Positions 1-11,642 of a stretch of DNA of 64,000 nucleotides are shown piece by piece. The translations under genes were made by a program, and so were the position numbers. Source of the DNA: Macrotrachela quadricornifera (taxonomy: Eukaryota > Rotifera > Eurotatoria > Philodinida > Philodinidae). Below the pieces are notes generated by a model that ran no database searches, was not told where the DNA came from, and saw only the letters and a program-made list of their open reading frames with translations. The stretch covers positions 548,906 through 612,905 of the forward strand of contig JAJEKB010020494.1 in the NCBI GenBank assembly GCA_022393335.1, given 5' to 3'. Position 1 is the first letter of the stretch, and each line of letters begins with the position of its first letter.

Positions 1-3000
1 CAAGTAGCCGCTAAAATCTGAATTTGATAGCTAAACAAATTTTATGAAATCGCTTACATTGACAAGAGTTATACTCTGAACAGAGACGGCTTTTACATTC
101 AGCATCAGTGGTGCAGAAGTCGTTGTCACATTTGATCTGACAAACATCACCACAATCAACGCCTCTCTCGATTCCATTCTGAATGTTGTCAATACAAGTT
201 GGTACTAAAAGCAAGTGCATAGATGTTATCTTGAGCTGACCTTACTTACCTAAGCAAATTTTATTTGTGCCGCAAACGCCACTCCAACACTGTTCAGCTT
301 TTCCACAACTTTGGGCATTACATTGCTTGACACACGAGGCACCACAGTCAGTGCCTTTTTCGTCACCGTTTTGAACGTTATCGATACAAGTAGGCTCTAT
401 AATCAGATGTTTCATTGGTACAAAGATCGTTTCAAGTTGCCTACCTTGACAATAATTATAGCTTGAACAGCGACTGCTTTTACATTGGGTGTCGAATGTG
501 CATTTCTCATGGTCACATTTGAGTGGACAACTTCCGCCGCAGTCGACTCCTGTTTCGAGCCCATTTTTCATTCCATCAGAGCAAGTTGCTACTAACGCTT
601 TGAATAAAATTACAATGTAACAGATAATTGTAAAGTTACGCTACAAAATTTTGATAGATAGAAACGAGGTGGATTCTGTGTCAGTTGAATGACCAAGTAG
701 TCGGTCAATGGAAACCCACGTTTAACGATTCGTTTACACTATAGGAATAACTACGAGTGATTGGGGAAAAGTGCGATAGAAGAGACATTGATGACAGATT
801 TTAGGAATAATTGTTTTCATTTTAACTAGTTCTCGGCATATATGGATCAATCTTCGAAAGAAATTTGTTGAAGAGTTATGGTCGAAAACGTTTTACTGAG
901 AGAAATTGTAATTGCTGAACTTGATTCATATATCGAAGTATTTGTTGATCTCATCTAAAGATCAGAGAAAGAATCGGTTCATGAATTTCATGAAATCGAA
1001 TCGAAGCACAGTTTTCATACAGAAATTGATTGAGATACTCAGTTCCACATAGAGTAAACTTTGAGTAAATGCACTTATTGACCTGTTCTTTCTATTTTAG
1101 CGATTGGTTATCGTACTGATTTGTAGTACAATAAGATAGTGAATCAAATCTAATGTCCAGCCGTATAATGGCTCAAGTTACTTTTTCGTTCTATAGCGTG
1201 TAATATATATATCACATGCGAGACAAAGAGAGGAAGTTTCTAGATTTTCCTGTTGAATTCGTGTTTATTCTACTTACTACTGTACATAAGTACAAAATCA
1301 GTCAAAATTGTCAGACTTCTTACATATTTTACATGTTGTCAGGAGAAGCCAGTACAGGAGATAGCATTGACTCACTCATTGAAGTAAGCTCTTTGGATGA
1401 TTATTTCGCTAGAATGCACTTCGAATCTGCAAGTTCTGACGAAGAAGTCACAGATGATGAGGCGAATTCAAACGTCTGGAATGAAATAGAATCGGAATCT
1501 GATGGCAAATTCTAGAAGATTATGGAATTCTTGAACAAGTAACGTCAACTTCTGAAGATGATACGATTAATCCTATCGATTACTATCGACACTTTATTAA
1601 TGATGAGGTTATAAGCTTTATATTTCACGAAACTAATTGATATGTAGAACAATACTTACTAACCTATCAAATGATCAAAAAATCCTCTATGGGAAGTAAC
1701 TATCAACGAAAAAATGCTAAAATTTCTGGGGATAGTCATCGAGATAGGTTTAGCGCAAATGCTAAAAGTAGACTATTATTGGAGCAAAAGTCAATTATAT
1801 GGATCAAAGATTATTCAAAATACAATGTCGAGAGATAAATTTGAATTGCTTTTCAAGTTCTTACATTTTTCGAACAGTAATGAGCAGAATGCGAGTCAAG
1901 ATAGGCAAGCTAAATTGGATCCACTTTTGCACTTATTCAAAGCTAGGTTTAAGTCGGTTTATATACCTGGCTCTTTCATCACCATTGACGAAACAATGGT
2001 GCTCTGGTGAAGTCGACTCTCCTTTAGGCAATACGTTCCAGGCAAAGCCTACAAGTATGGAATTAAAATGTAGAAAGAAGCAGACACAAATAGATACCCT
2101 TGAAATTTTATGATTTATACAGGAAAACAGAACCCAACGCCTAGCCTTGTACGTTTCTAAACAGTCACCATTCAATTATTAGAAGACCTTTTCGGATGTT
2201 ATCGAACTGTAGTAGCTGACAGTTTTTTTTATGATTAGTGCACTCGTCAGGCGATTGTTGGAAAATGACACCTACCTCATTCGAACATTAAGAAGTAATC
2301 GTGTTGGTTCTGAAAAAGAAATTGTCCAGAAACAACTCAAGAAAGATGAGATTTATGGACTACAGAATGGTGATGGTATTAAGCTGATCAATTTAAAAGA
2401 TAAAATAGGAGTTTTGATGATATATACCAAGCTATTCCATACAACTGCTCTTGTGAACGCCAGAAAAAATACTCCATCCAACGAGTGCATTATACAGCTA
2501 AAGGTTGTACTCGATTACAATAAAGGAAGACGAGGTACAAATTTGTCGGATCAACTATCGGCGTACTACACATCTCTGAGACGATGCATAACATGGTATC
2601 AAAAGATGACATTTGGTTTGATATTTGGAACATCAATAGTGAATAGTTATTTGATATATAAAGAAAATTATGCAACAGACAACATAACTGTTCTACAGTT
2701 TCGTGAGAGTTTCGTACGATCTTTACTCATTGATGTGCCATGCGAGAATCTAAAACCTGGTCCAAAACAATGATCAACAAGTCATTTGAAGCGGAAAGTA
2801 GTTGATCACAAGCTCGAAGAAAAGAAAAGATTTGACCGCGATGTTCGAAGACACTATGTCAGCTGTTACGAGAAAAACAGAGGACAACAATCAAGGGAAG
2901 CGTGTCATTCAACAACAATGAGAATAAAAACATTCTGTTCTGACTGTAATAGTTTTTTTTATCTTGATTGTTTTAACGAGAAGCATCGTGCTATGAAATA

Positions 3001-3541
3001 AATGATTTTAATAATAGCGAAAATAGGATAGGTCTTACTAAATCTAATCTGTCCCCTAAGAATAAAAGAAAGAAAAGTGGTTTTTTATCAGGCTTTTATT
3101 AAAATATAGTGGGGTCCACCGGTGGATCCCATCGCCTCAAATGTGTTAATAAATAAAGGAAATTTAGTATTAAGAGCAAGAGGCACATTGTACGAAGAAC
3201 ATTTGAAATAGACGGCTCACTAGATAGTTTAAAATCGTATGCAGTTTGGTAAATGCAATAGATAACAATAAATATCAGATGTCTTTCTTGAAAAATGCAT
3301 ACATTTATGATGAAATCATCTGTGAAATGAAATTTTAGTTCTTTCTTCTTATGAAATAGTGACAGGCTCGATTGAATTAACTGATAAACTTCCTTTCATC
3401 TTCAACTTCAACAATCCATGACGTTTTATACTTGAAAGATCTTTTTAACAAATGCAAAGTTGACTTACTCGAAACCATCGGCGCATTAGTGATCACCACG
3501 AAGAAAATAAATATTGCAGCTGTTACTGAATGCTTGTCCAT
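1..3541 (-). CDS. Secreted cysteine-rich 49-residue-repeat protein, 5' part (continues past position 1)
   Basis: Hand-built model, minus strand. The first exon (3541-3469) encodes a start Met and a hydrophobic signal peptide (AAIFIFFVVITNAP) and ends at a GTAAGT donor in phase 1. Three exons of exactly 147 bp follow (591-445, 396-250, 204-58), and a fourth begins at position 10. All are phase 1-1 and separated by 45-48 bp introns. Each 147-bp exon encodes one 49-residue repeat with the pattern TC.D..NG.E.G.DCG..C...C, then further cysteines, ending near CQ or CLG. The regular cysteines suggest disulphide-bonded extracellular modules. The first intron (592-3468) is about 2.9 kb and holds a dead piggyBac in the opposite orientation. 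Joining the signal exon to the repeats rests on matching phase and orientation only. A pyrimidine-rich AG lies about 33 nt upstream of the ATG. I do not recognise a named family and assign no function. Confidence 0.7.
1216..3001 (+). pseudogene. Decayed piggyBac transposase (DDE_Tnp_1_7)
   Basis: Fragments of one piggyBac transposase lie in order on the plus strand. 1216-1515 holds an acidic N-terminal stretch (SSDEEVTDDE). 1714-2010 holds the core start, with FLHFSN and the first catalytic region ITIDETMVLW. 2231-2773 holds the distal core, with GTNLSDQLSAYY at the third catalytic aspartate region and RRCITWYQK. 2786-3001 holds a C-terminal Cys/His-rich tail. They are interrupted by in-frame stops (for example the TGA after the W near 2008, and a TAG after YKYGIKM) and by frame changes, so no full protein can be made. 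It lies inside the first intron of the cysteine-rich gene, in opposite orientation. It differs clearly from the intact piggyBac at 11.6 kb and belongs to another lineage. Confidence 0.85.
3123..3149. repeat. Probable right end of the dead piggyBac, with TTAA
   Basis: TTAA at 3146-3149 abuts an inward-reading terminus that starts CACATTTGAGGCGATGGGA on the complementary strand. piggyBac elements insert at TTAA, and the transposase remnants end about 120 bp inside, so this is a plausible element end. I did not find a matching left terminus between 600 and 1215, so the left boundary is lost or too diverged to see. Confidence 0.4.
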
Positions 3542-6500
3542 GGGCAGAGTTTCAAATTGAAAACGTCAAACTGAAAAGAAAACTATGCACTATACGGCTC
3601 TTTAAAGGAAACTTTTTCTTTATTTCAATCTCAAAAAATTTTCAATTAATACATCTTTACAATTACCTGAGTGATTCTATCAAATAAATGATCATTTTAA
3701 AAAATATATGATGTATATGATTAATAAAATAATTTAGATTTATATCTATTCTTGGTCTGATCTTCAGTGGAAATTTTATTAGCAACTATTAGTAGTAACT
3801 CAGTATTAACTATTGGGTGTCTAAAAACTTACCAGGATCTATAAGATTTCGGAAGATAAAAGGTTGTATGTCAAAATAGCGTTGTTCATCTATTTTATGT
3901 ACAAAGAGACAATCCTTATATTGATTGAATTGTTGAAAAATGATAAGTCAAAAGGCTTGATCATTTTAGTGTTCACAAATTTTGATTGCTTCAGTGCACT
4001 TATTTGAGATTTAGAGACTAGTTAAAAATTAAATAGTAAATTTTTTACTCTAAACATTTTTACATAAATCTATTTTGTTCTCGATAGAGAATAAATTTCT
4101 CATTAATAATATTATAAAAATTCACAAGAAAAGTAATTTTTTCTCAGTATTGTTTCATACATTTTTTGAGCCCATTTAGGAGTAATGATGCTGATGTCGA
4201 GTTTAGTTCGCAGATACTTGGAACTCGGGAATTCACTTTACAATTCATTTCTTCATGTTTTTCAAAACACTTTAATGTCTAGATATATTTTATTTTTTTG
4301 CTCTGAGACTACAAAGGAAACGATATCATTTTAAGATTCTGCTCACATATTTTTTTCATTTGAAAATATTGTGCATGGGTTAGTTAACCGTGTGAATATT
4401 ATACAAAAAATTCTTTGTTTTAACATGCACTAATATCCTTTTCTAACATCTCATTTCCACTATATTCTTTTCATCTGAACACAATATTTTAGAATATAGA
4501 TGCTGAATAAATATCGTACTGTAGTTGCATGAAGTTGAAGAGGATGCCTATCGCTTAATTTTTGCCTTGATATTGAATTGGTTTTCGTGAAATAGATGAA
4601 AGAATAACAACATATTTCTGTTAATCTATTGCGTCTATATTTAAGTCATAAAAATAATATTAATACATTAATTTAAGATCACATATTACATGAATATAGT
4701 TTAAGAATGTTCTTTTCACATATACTATATAACGTTAGCTTCATAAGAGTATTGTTACTGAATAGATTTATATTACATCATTTGGCGAATGTATAATAAT
4801 TAACCAGCGTTTGCTATAAAATATCTAATGTACTAATTCAATAATGATGTATATTTTAGAAACAAAGTTGTGATTTTAATTAAATAATTAAATCGGAAAT
4901 CTAAGTTAGACAGTGATCATCAATTTGTCATTCTACAACTTATCAAACTAAGAAACTTTTATAACTACTTTGTGACTTGATAAGATAATAAATGAATATT
5001 TATAACAACATCTATCGATACCTCATTCGCTTATATAATTAGTTTGAAAAGAACTTTCTCATGATATTGTTACATAGCAGACAGCATGATAACTGAGCGG
5101 TCACAACATCCTTCAGAATGGTTTCATCCAAGTAAATCTAAAAAGGCCTGCGATAGGCACGGCGACTGCTCGAGAATCATTTCGATCAAGTTTTTCCCGT
5201 TCTGTTAAAATGCGCACCCCTCGAAAAATCTAATATATACAGCTAGCTGCAGTTTCGATCCCTCAATCTAGAATAATCGACCAGTCGATTTTCTCCGAGT
5301 ACTCGAATTTCAGTTAACGTGAAAATATTTTGAACGAATTGAAGAGTTGCACCTTTCTTTCTCTCAATCAGCTTTTTTTCGAACGCTCTGGTTCTATCGA
5401 AATAGCGAGCACTCGGTGAAAGAAACACATCGAAGCCCACTATTCGACCACTCGACTTTTTTTGTGCAATAGAAGCTTATTAAAATTCTCAAAGATCAGC
5501 TATAGAAATGCTTTAATGAAAATTCCTAACCCATGGATACGATCGCTGATGATCTCAAAATCAAAGCTACACTTTATTGTCTCGTGAATTCTAAGCTACA
5601 TAACAAAGAAATCCAATTAAATGTATTGAAAATCTTATAAATTCTTTACACTACTATCTTAGAATTCGCTTCCATTCAAGATATCAATAGTTTGAAAGTC
5701 GATTAATACTCGCTAGTATCAATTATCAATCAATCCGAACAAAAATAGTATTACATGGTTTCCAGAAAAATAGTGTTCCTAGTGAACTCTATTATTATTA
5801 ATTATAGACAGATCTAAATTAATTAATCTTAATTTTTCTTGTCATCAATCAATTCGTATGATTATTGTATGGATATCTATTGTTTATTTCTCTTTCTCGG
5901 TTTGATCTCGCAATATTCTATTAATGTTAAATTATAATATGCTGAGTTGAAAAAAATATTCTAGGAAAGAATGATTGTTGTCTAACTAAATGAGAAAATA
6001 AGAAAGAAGCTATATTCATGAAAAATATGAGTCGAAACATAAATGAATAAAAGAAATAACATGTAGGGCAGTTGATATACTGATAAAATGTTCCTATAGT
6101 TAGAAGATCAAGATATGTTTAGATGAACTCGTTGATGCATTGCTCATGGTCGTAAGTACATATGTTCGATAGGTACCGAGGATTCGACATACAGCCGTGC
6201 ATATGCTGAAATGTTTTCGTTGACTTTTTTTCCGAACCCTCGAAGAGTGTTTCGATAGGTATGGACCCGTTGAAAAAAATTCTGAGATTTTCAAGAAAGA
6301 ATTAAAATGGGCCATCGAAATGACCAATCGCCGTGCTTTCGACCCATCGGAAAATGTTACTTCGAGTAATTGATTTGAACGTTCGATGGACATCGAAATA
6401 CCCATCGACAGTTAGGTTGGACAATCACTTGTTTCTAATCTTTCATGGGTTATGATAGTTAACAATGCATTCTTTATGATACCATTGCATGCATGACTTA

Positions 6501-7098
6501 TGACTAGGATATATCTCTTCATTTACTTAACGAATTAAGAAACTCAATCAGAGAATGCAATCATGATTTATTTCATGAAAAATGAATAATTTATATTGTC
6601 ACTATTATATATTTATTCATTTATCATCACTAAATTTGAACTAACCTATTTAGTGACTTTATTATCAATAACTTGAACAAAAGCAAATTGTTGGCGAGTA
6701 CCTCTTTGTTTTCAAACATGGCCGATTTAACTTACGAAGCATGTATTATTAATAGTGAGATTTAAATTTTCAATTGTTTAAATAGTTGCCATTGTATCTG
6801 AGAATGAAGTTTTATTTTTCTAACAGTTGATCGTGAAAACTATAGATTTGTTTTAATCTACATATTTGTAATGACAGATAATTCTACCCAGAAAAAAATT
6901 CCCAATTATAAACGTTATACATAGTTAGGCTTTTCGTTCGATATTGCTATTAAAAATCTTTGAAATACATGCATTTAGACTCCAAAAGTATAAGCAGAGA
7001 AAGTGCGACTTATTTCTTTGTTTAGAAATCTTTTAAATTTGAAATGTAAGACAACATGAAATATGGTATCTTACTGTAAACTAAAAGAGAGTCTGATT
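3542..7098. other. Gene-free AT-rich stretch
   Basis: No coding exon, RNA gene or clear transposon end was recognised. Two islands (about 5090-5470 and 6120-6420) are less AT-rich and dense in TCGA/TCGAT words, unlike the surrounding sequence. They carry only short unconvincing ORFs and may be pieces of old repeats. The rest is low-complexity AT-rich DNA. Confidence 0.4.
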
Positions 7099-8103
7099 TT
7101 AACGAATGTCCCAAGAAAAATGAGCCTGTTATTGTTTTTAAGATTTCTTCTCTATTATTCTTGTGATTAAAGCTGTTTTTTTTTTATTGAAAGAGAGCGA
7201 TTGAAATTCTCTAGAAAACAATATGTGACTATACCTCAAAACAGTTTTATACATATTTGAAAAAAGACGGAAATTAAAGACAGGAACAGCAGAAAAAAAG
7301 TAAATAATATATGTCCCATAATACATGATCCTACTGTGCATTTCATATTTTTATCTTGCAATATATTTTATTATAAAACAAAATATCCCATCAAATGCAG
7401 CATGAAAAGCTCTATAATTTACAAACTAAAACTAATAGTAATTGTATAATTTTTATTTTTAAAAAAAAGCAAGCCTCTGTATGACCGATATTTGGTATCG
7501 TGGAAAAACCATTTTTTTACACGAACAAGAATTTGCTTTTACTTATTTTATGTTTTTATCACCTAATATGTATTCTTTTAAAAAAATATATGCAAAAAGA
7601 TGTACCATGAAAAAGTGTACAACTTAGAAAGAACAGCTCATTTTATTTGTGCACTTTTTATGTTTAAAAAATCCAAATTCTGTCTGATCGGCTTTTGCAT
7701 CGGCGAAAATTAGTCACACAGAGTTTTGCTAGTTGTTAAATACCAAAATTATACGATTAATATTAGTTTTAGTTTGTAATTTGTAGGGCTTTTCATGCTA
7801 CATTTGATGGGATACTTTGTTTTATAATAAAACGTATCGAGAGATTAAAATATGAAATGCAAAGTAAGGCCATTTTTTTTTATAGATGACATATTTACTG
7901 TTTTACAACTCCTCTATATCTTTTGTTTTCCTGTTTTTACAAATATATATATATATAACTGTGTTGGGATATAGTCATATATTGTTTTCTAGAGAATTTC
8001 AATTGCTCTCTTTTAATAATAAAAACAGCTTTAATTACAAGAATATTAGAGAAAAAAATCTTAAAAATACTGAGAGGCTCATTTCTCTTGAACCACCCGT
8101 TAA
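7099..8103. repeat. TTAA-flanked ~1 kb palindromic (foldback) element
   Basis: The left arm (about 7103-7450) is an imperfect inverted copy of the right arm (about 7745-8099). For example, TTCTCTAGAAAACAATATG near 7207 reappears inverted near 7978, and CCCATCAAATG near 7388 reappears as CATTTGATGGG near 7801. TTAA flanks both outer ends (7099-7102 and 8100-8103), and the termini share CAAGA-AAATGAGCC. The centre holds a ~300-bp spacer. The short ORFs in it are by-products of the arms. The TTAA flanks suggest mobilisation by a piggyBac-type transposase, but the ends differ from those of the other piggyBac elements here. Confidence 0.7.
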
Positions 8104-9415
8104 TTTTACTCTTTCAGATTGTAAGTATTTTCTGAAATTATTAAATACTACACCGATTTTCTTGAGTGTTAGGATGAAGATGTGATTATGGATATAGGTG
8201 ACAGTGAATAGTGTGTAAGTATGGAAGAGTTTTTTAGTAACTACTTGTAGTCGCAGACATCTGTAGAACTAAAGAGCTGTTTTCACATTCCGAAGAACTT
8301 TTTGAAGCTATTCTCTCTCGTATTTAAATAGTCTCTAGTTTTTCACCCATAGTCATCTTTAGAGAGCAGAATCTGTATATGACTGATTATCTAATCTAGA
8401 GGGCAGCAAAATAGGGAAATAAATTTATTCGAAATTCGTGTAAAATAAGACAGATTGAGACTAAAGGTCTAGTAAAACAGAGCTTATGTTTGATATTAGT
8501 GCTGTATATGTTATCGCTTCAATATCAAAGAAAGCTCATGAAAAGAAAGCCGAAGAATTCTAAGTGAATTTCAATGCTTTTTTGAAAATATGAGTACGCT
8601 GCCGAAATCGATAAAATCATGGTAATGAGTTCATGGAAAATGTTAATAATTCCATGACACTCATTTCTCGATACCTATCGAAGTGGTACTTACATGCACG
8701 TCTTGTGTCAGCTATTGAGCTTGAGCAATTGAAAAATCTATGGAGCTTTAAACAAATATGTCCAAAGAAGGCCTTTTCACCGTTACAACGTAAAGAAATA
8801 CACGCTCTAAGACGTCGTAAATGCTCGTTTGCTGAATAAAGTATTACCTTTATACATTTCAGCGTACTTCCTTTTTCTAAGGTTGAATGATTTAATTGAT
8901 GGGTTTTTTCCAACAATAATAAGCTGAAAAATATTAACCGTCTTTATCTATCATTATTATTACCTATGTTTACCTTGATACTCTTAATGCGCATTATTAT
9001 TGATGCATAGGAATTAGAAAAGTTTAGTCATCCTTGTCTAACATCATTGCTATTTAGTCACAGCTTCATACTCGTAATACATATTGTCACTCATGCATGA
9101 AATGTTGGAAAAAATACACGACTATTCTATCACTTCTAGACGTGCATCAAAATCGAAAAGAGCTTTGAAATTTTGGTATTTACATCTGTCGTTTAAAAAG
9201 TATCCGGATTGGTTTTATTATAAAACAATAAGAAACACTGCTGTATTTCTATTAATGCGCGTGTGTAGTTCGCACAGTTCTCTATCTATAGACATCATAA
9301 GCTCCATTAAATTGTACACACATACGAAAATATTAAAATGCATTTTAGATCACTGTGTATACAATGACAGAAGATTAAAAATTCTGAGCATCATTCAGTG
9401 ATAATATTTCTTGCT
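8104..9415. other. Intergenic, nothing recognised
   Basis: Several short ORFs lie here (for example 8633-8839 and 9084-9401, plus strand). None shows a recognisable domain, a signal peptide or splice-site support. I see no transposon end or RNA gene. Confidence 0.4.
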
Positions 9416-9423
9416 CTGTGAAG

Positions 9424-10197
9424 TAGTGAACTGCGGAGTCGAAAAATTCGACTCCGAAAAATTTTTTTTTCAATTCCGCCTCCGACTCCGAGCAAAAATT
9501 TTTTTTCAATTCCGACTCCGACTCCGACTCCGAGCATAAATTTTTTCCAACTCCGACTTTCACTCCGAAAAACTCCGAAATTTTTTTTTGTGGTTTAGTG
9601 ACGTTTAAATCATTGTAGTATCTAAGATTATGAATAGATGATTATATAAACGAATCACTAAAAACGAACAGCTTGTATAAGTGTAGAATCTACTATTCAT
9701 TTCTTGAATTTCAAAAATCACGGGAACTGTAAGCGTGAACAATAACCGTAAAAAACGAACTATATCAATGTCATCTACAACTGCATCGTCTTGTGAAGAA
9801 TCTATTTGCACAAATCCTAAACAACAACGGCTTAGAGCCGATGAGAGTTTTGGTGACTGAGGTGATACAGAGATTTTCATGGATTAGTATTTTTAATTTG
9901 TTTGCTATGCTTGTTAATATGAATACTTTGGTAGTATGAGCTCTTCTTAAAACTTATAGTGTTAATAATAGTATATTTTTTGTTCGTTAGTTAACATATG
10001 AAGAATAAACGTGTTCTTAAACAAGAATAAAAATACTTGACTGCTATACTGATGCAACTCCAATATTGACTCCGAAAAAATTTTTTTTGTGACTCCGACT
10101 CCGACGAGTATTTTTTATCATTCCGATTCCGACTCCGACTCCGATTCCACGGAGTCGGAGTTGGAGTCGGATTTCGGAGTGACTCCGCAGTTCACTA
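9424..10197. mobile_element. Non-autonomous hAT-type element (MITE)
   Basis: The element begins TAGTGAACTGCGGAGTC and ends with its exact inverse, GACTCCGCAGTTCACTA. It is flanked by a perfect 8-bp direct repeat CTGTGAAG (9416-9423 and 10198-10205), the target-duplication length of hAT transposons. Both subterminal regions carry runs of the hexamer TCCGAC and its complement, interspersed with poly-T. The ~770-bp interior has no transposase. A 91-codon minus-strand ORF (9605-9880) has no recognised domain. Movement would need a transposase supplied from elsewhere. Confidence 0.85.
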
Positions 10198-10205
10198 CTG
10201 TGAAG

Positions 10206-10608
10206 TCATGCCTGATTTTATATTTAAGACAATACAATAGCAATATATGATGATAGATTACATATCAATCGTTATAGCTTTCGAATGGAATTGATTTTGT
10301 AAAGACGAATTATCATACATTGATAAGAGTTCATGCGTAAATACCATAATTGTTTAAAATATGAATAACATAACTGTTGAAATCTGTAGAAGATTGATAA
10401 TCAAAGATAGTTGAATCACATCTGGATAAATAACGGACACTACTAATATCCCAAATTTACAGTGCATAGTATTTTATATAATCAATTATATATGATTAGA
10501 GGGATGTCATAATATCCTAAAGATGGTTATCGAGATTTATAAGGTACATTATACGGAGGTATCATCAGCAAAACTACGATTACCCACCCTCGCACTGTTG
10601 AGAATTTT
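10206..10608. other. Intergenic, nothing recognised
   Basis: AT-rich sequence without coding support, between the hAT-type element and a short tandem duplication. Confidence 0.4.
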
Positions 10609-10712
10609 GAAAGTTTTGGGGTAATGAGATGGATACGACAAAATTTTCAGTACCACGGTATACTTGAAAGTTTTGGGGTAATGACATGGATACGACAAAA
10701 TTTTCACTGCCT
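10609..10712. repeat. 57-bp tandem duplication
   Basis: GAAAGTTTTGGGGTAATGA at 10609 recurs at 10666. The following GGATACGACAAAATTTTCA also recurs, giving two near-identical copies with a 57-bp period, the second incomplete. The sequence from here to about 11,600 is noticeably less AT-rich than its surroundings. Confidence 0.8.
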
Positions 10713-11254
10713 CTTTAGTTGTGAGAACATTTGTATGACGGTGATACTGATTTGGTCGAAGTTAACCATATTGCTTGTAGTATGCGAAATTTTTCTCCTG
10801 GAATGTGGTTGGTGGCCTCCAAGTGTGAGGGTTGTCATGTGTTTATGTCTGGTCGATTTTCAAGTTATTGAGCTATAGCGATTAGAAAATTGAGTGAAAG
10901 GTGTGCATGAATGTGGTGCTTGGTTCGTTTTTGGTAGGCAGACACGTTTAATGTGTTGTGTGGTATTCTGAAATCAGTTATGGGAGTTCTTTCTGGGCAT
11001 GGTACTGAAGTGTAATCGAGTTGGATGCATTTTGACTCTAATGGTCGGCGTTTAAGAGTATATCAGTAGGTCGGCATGACACAGCTGGTGTGAAGAAAAA
11101 GTAGTAAAGTGTTATGCTAAGCCTGCGGCAAACAGTCGGCGAAAGTATAATGCAATGCGGACATCTTTCTCAGCGCCACAATTTTTTTTGAGCAATGGTT
11201 ATCCTGTCGTCCATGGTAGGACCATGTGTGGACTCGATGAGATCCAGCTATCAT
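10713..11254. other. GC-richer non-coding stretch
   Basis: This segment has a higher G+C content than the rest of the window and contains G/T-rich phrases. I found no convincing coding frame, RNA gene or inverted-repeat end in it. It leads into the 40-bp tandem array. Confidence 0.35.
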
Positions 11255-11530
11255 CGGCGCACGCTGTGATGTGCTGGAATCATTTCCGCCCTCAGATGCA
11301 TGCTCGCTGATGTGCTACATTCATTTCCGCCATCAGCCGTATGCATGGTTAGATGATGTAGTGATTCTTGCCCTCACGCTCATGCTGGATTCTGTGCTAC
11401 AATCATTTCTCCCTCACCCTCATGCTGGATTGTGTGCTACAATCATTTCACCCTCACCCTCATGTTGGGTCCTGTGCTATTATCATTTCGCCCTCACCCT
11501 CATGTTGGATGGGGTACGATGATCATTCAA
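11255..11530. repeat. 40-bp minisatellite
   Basis: CATGCTGGAT-type units start at 11381, 11421, 11461 and 11501, an exact 40-bp spacing. Each contains a TGTGCTACAATCATTT block followed by CCCTCACCCT. Two or three degenerate copies precede them from about 11255. The ORFs across the array are by-products of the repeat. Confidence 0.85.
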
Positions 11531-11642
11531 GCTCCGGGTACATCCTGCATATTTCGCTGTAATCATTTTCTCATTCACCTGCATACCAAGCAGTGTGCGT
11601 GAAACCGTTTGGTGCGAAATCATACTTGCATATTGTTATTAA

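Noticed and set aside
5243..6405. Possible genes at 5243-5440 and 6100-6405 (minus)
   Set aside because: They fall in TCGA-rich islands with no recognised domain and look like by-products of old repeats.
11271..11562. Two overlapping ORFs with repeated peptide phrases
   Set aside because: They arise from translating the 40-bp minisatellite; the period is not a multiple of three, so the frames rotate.
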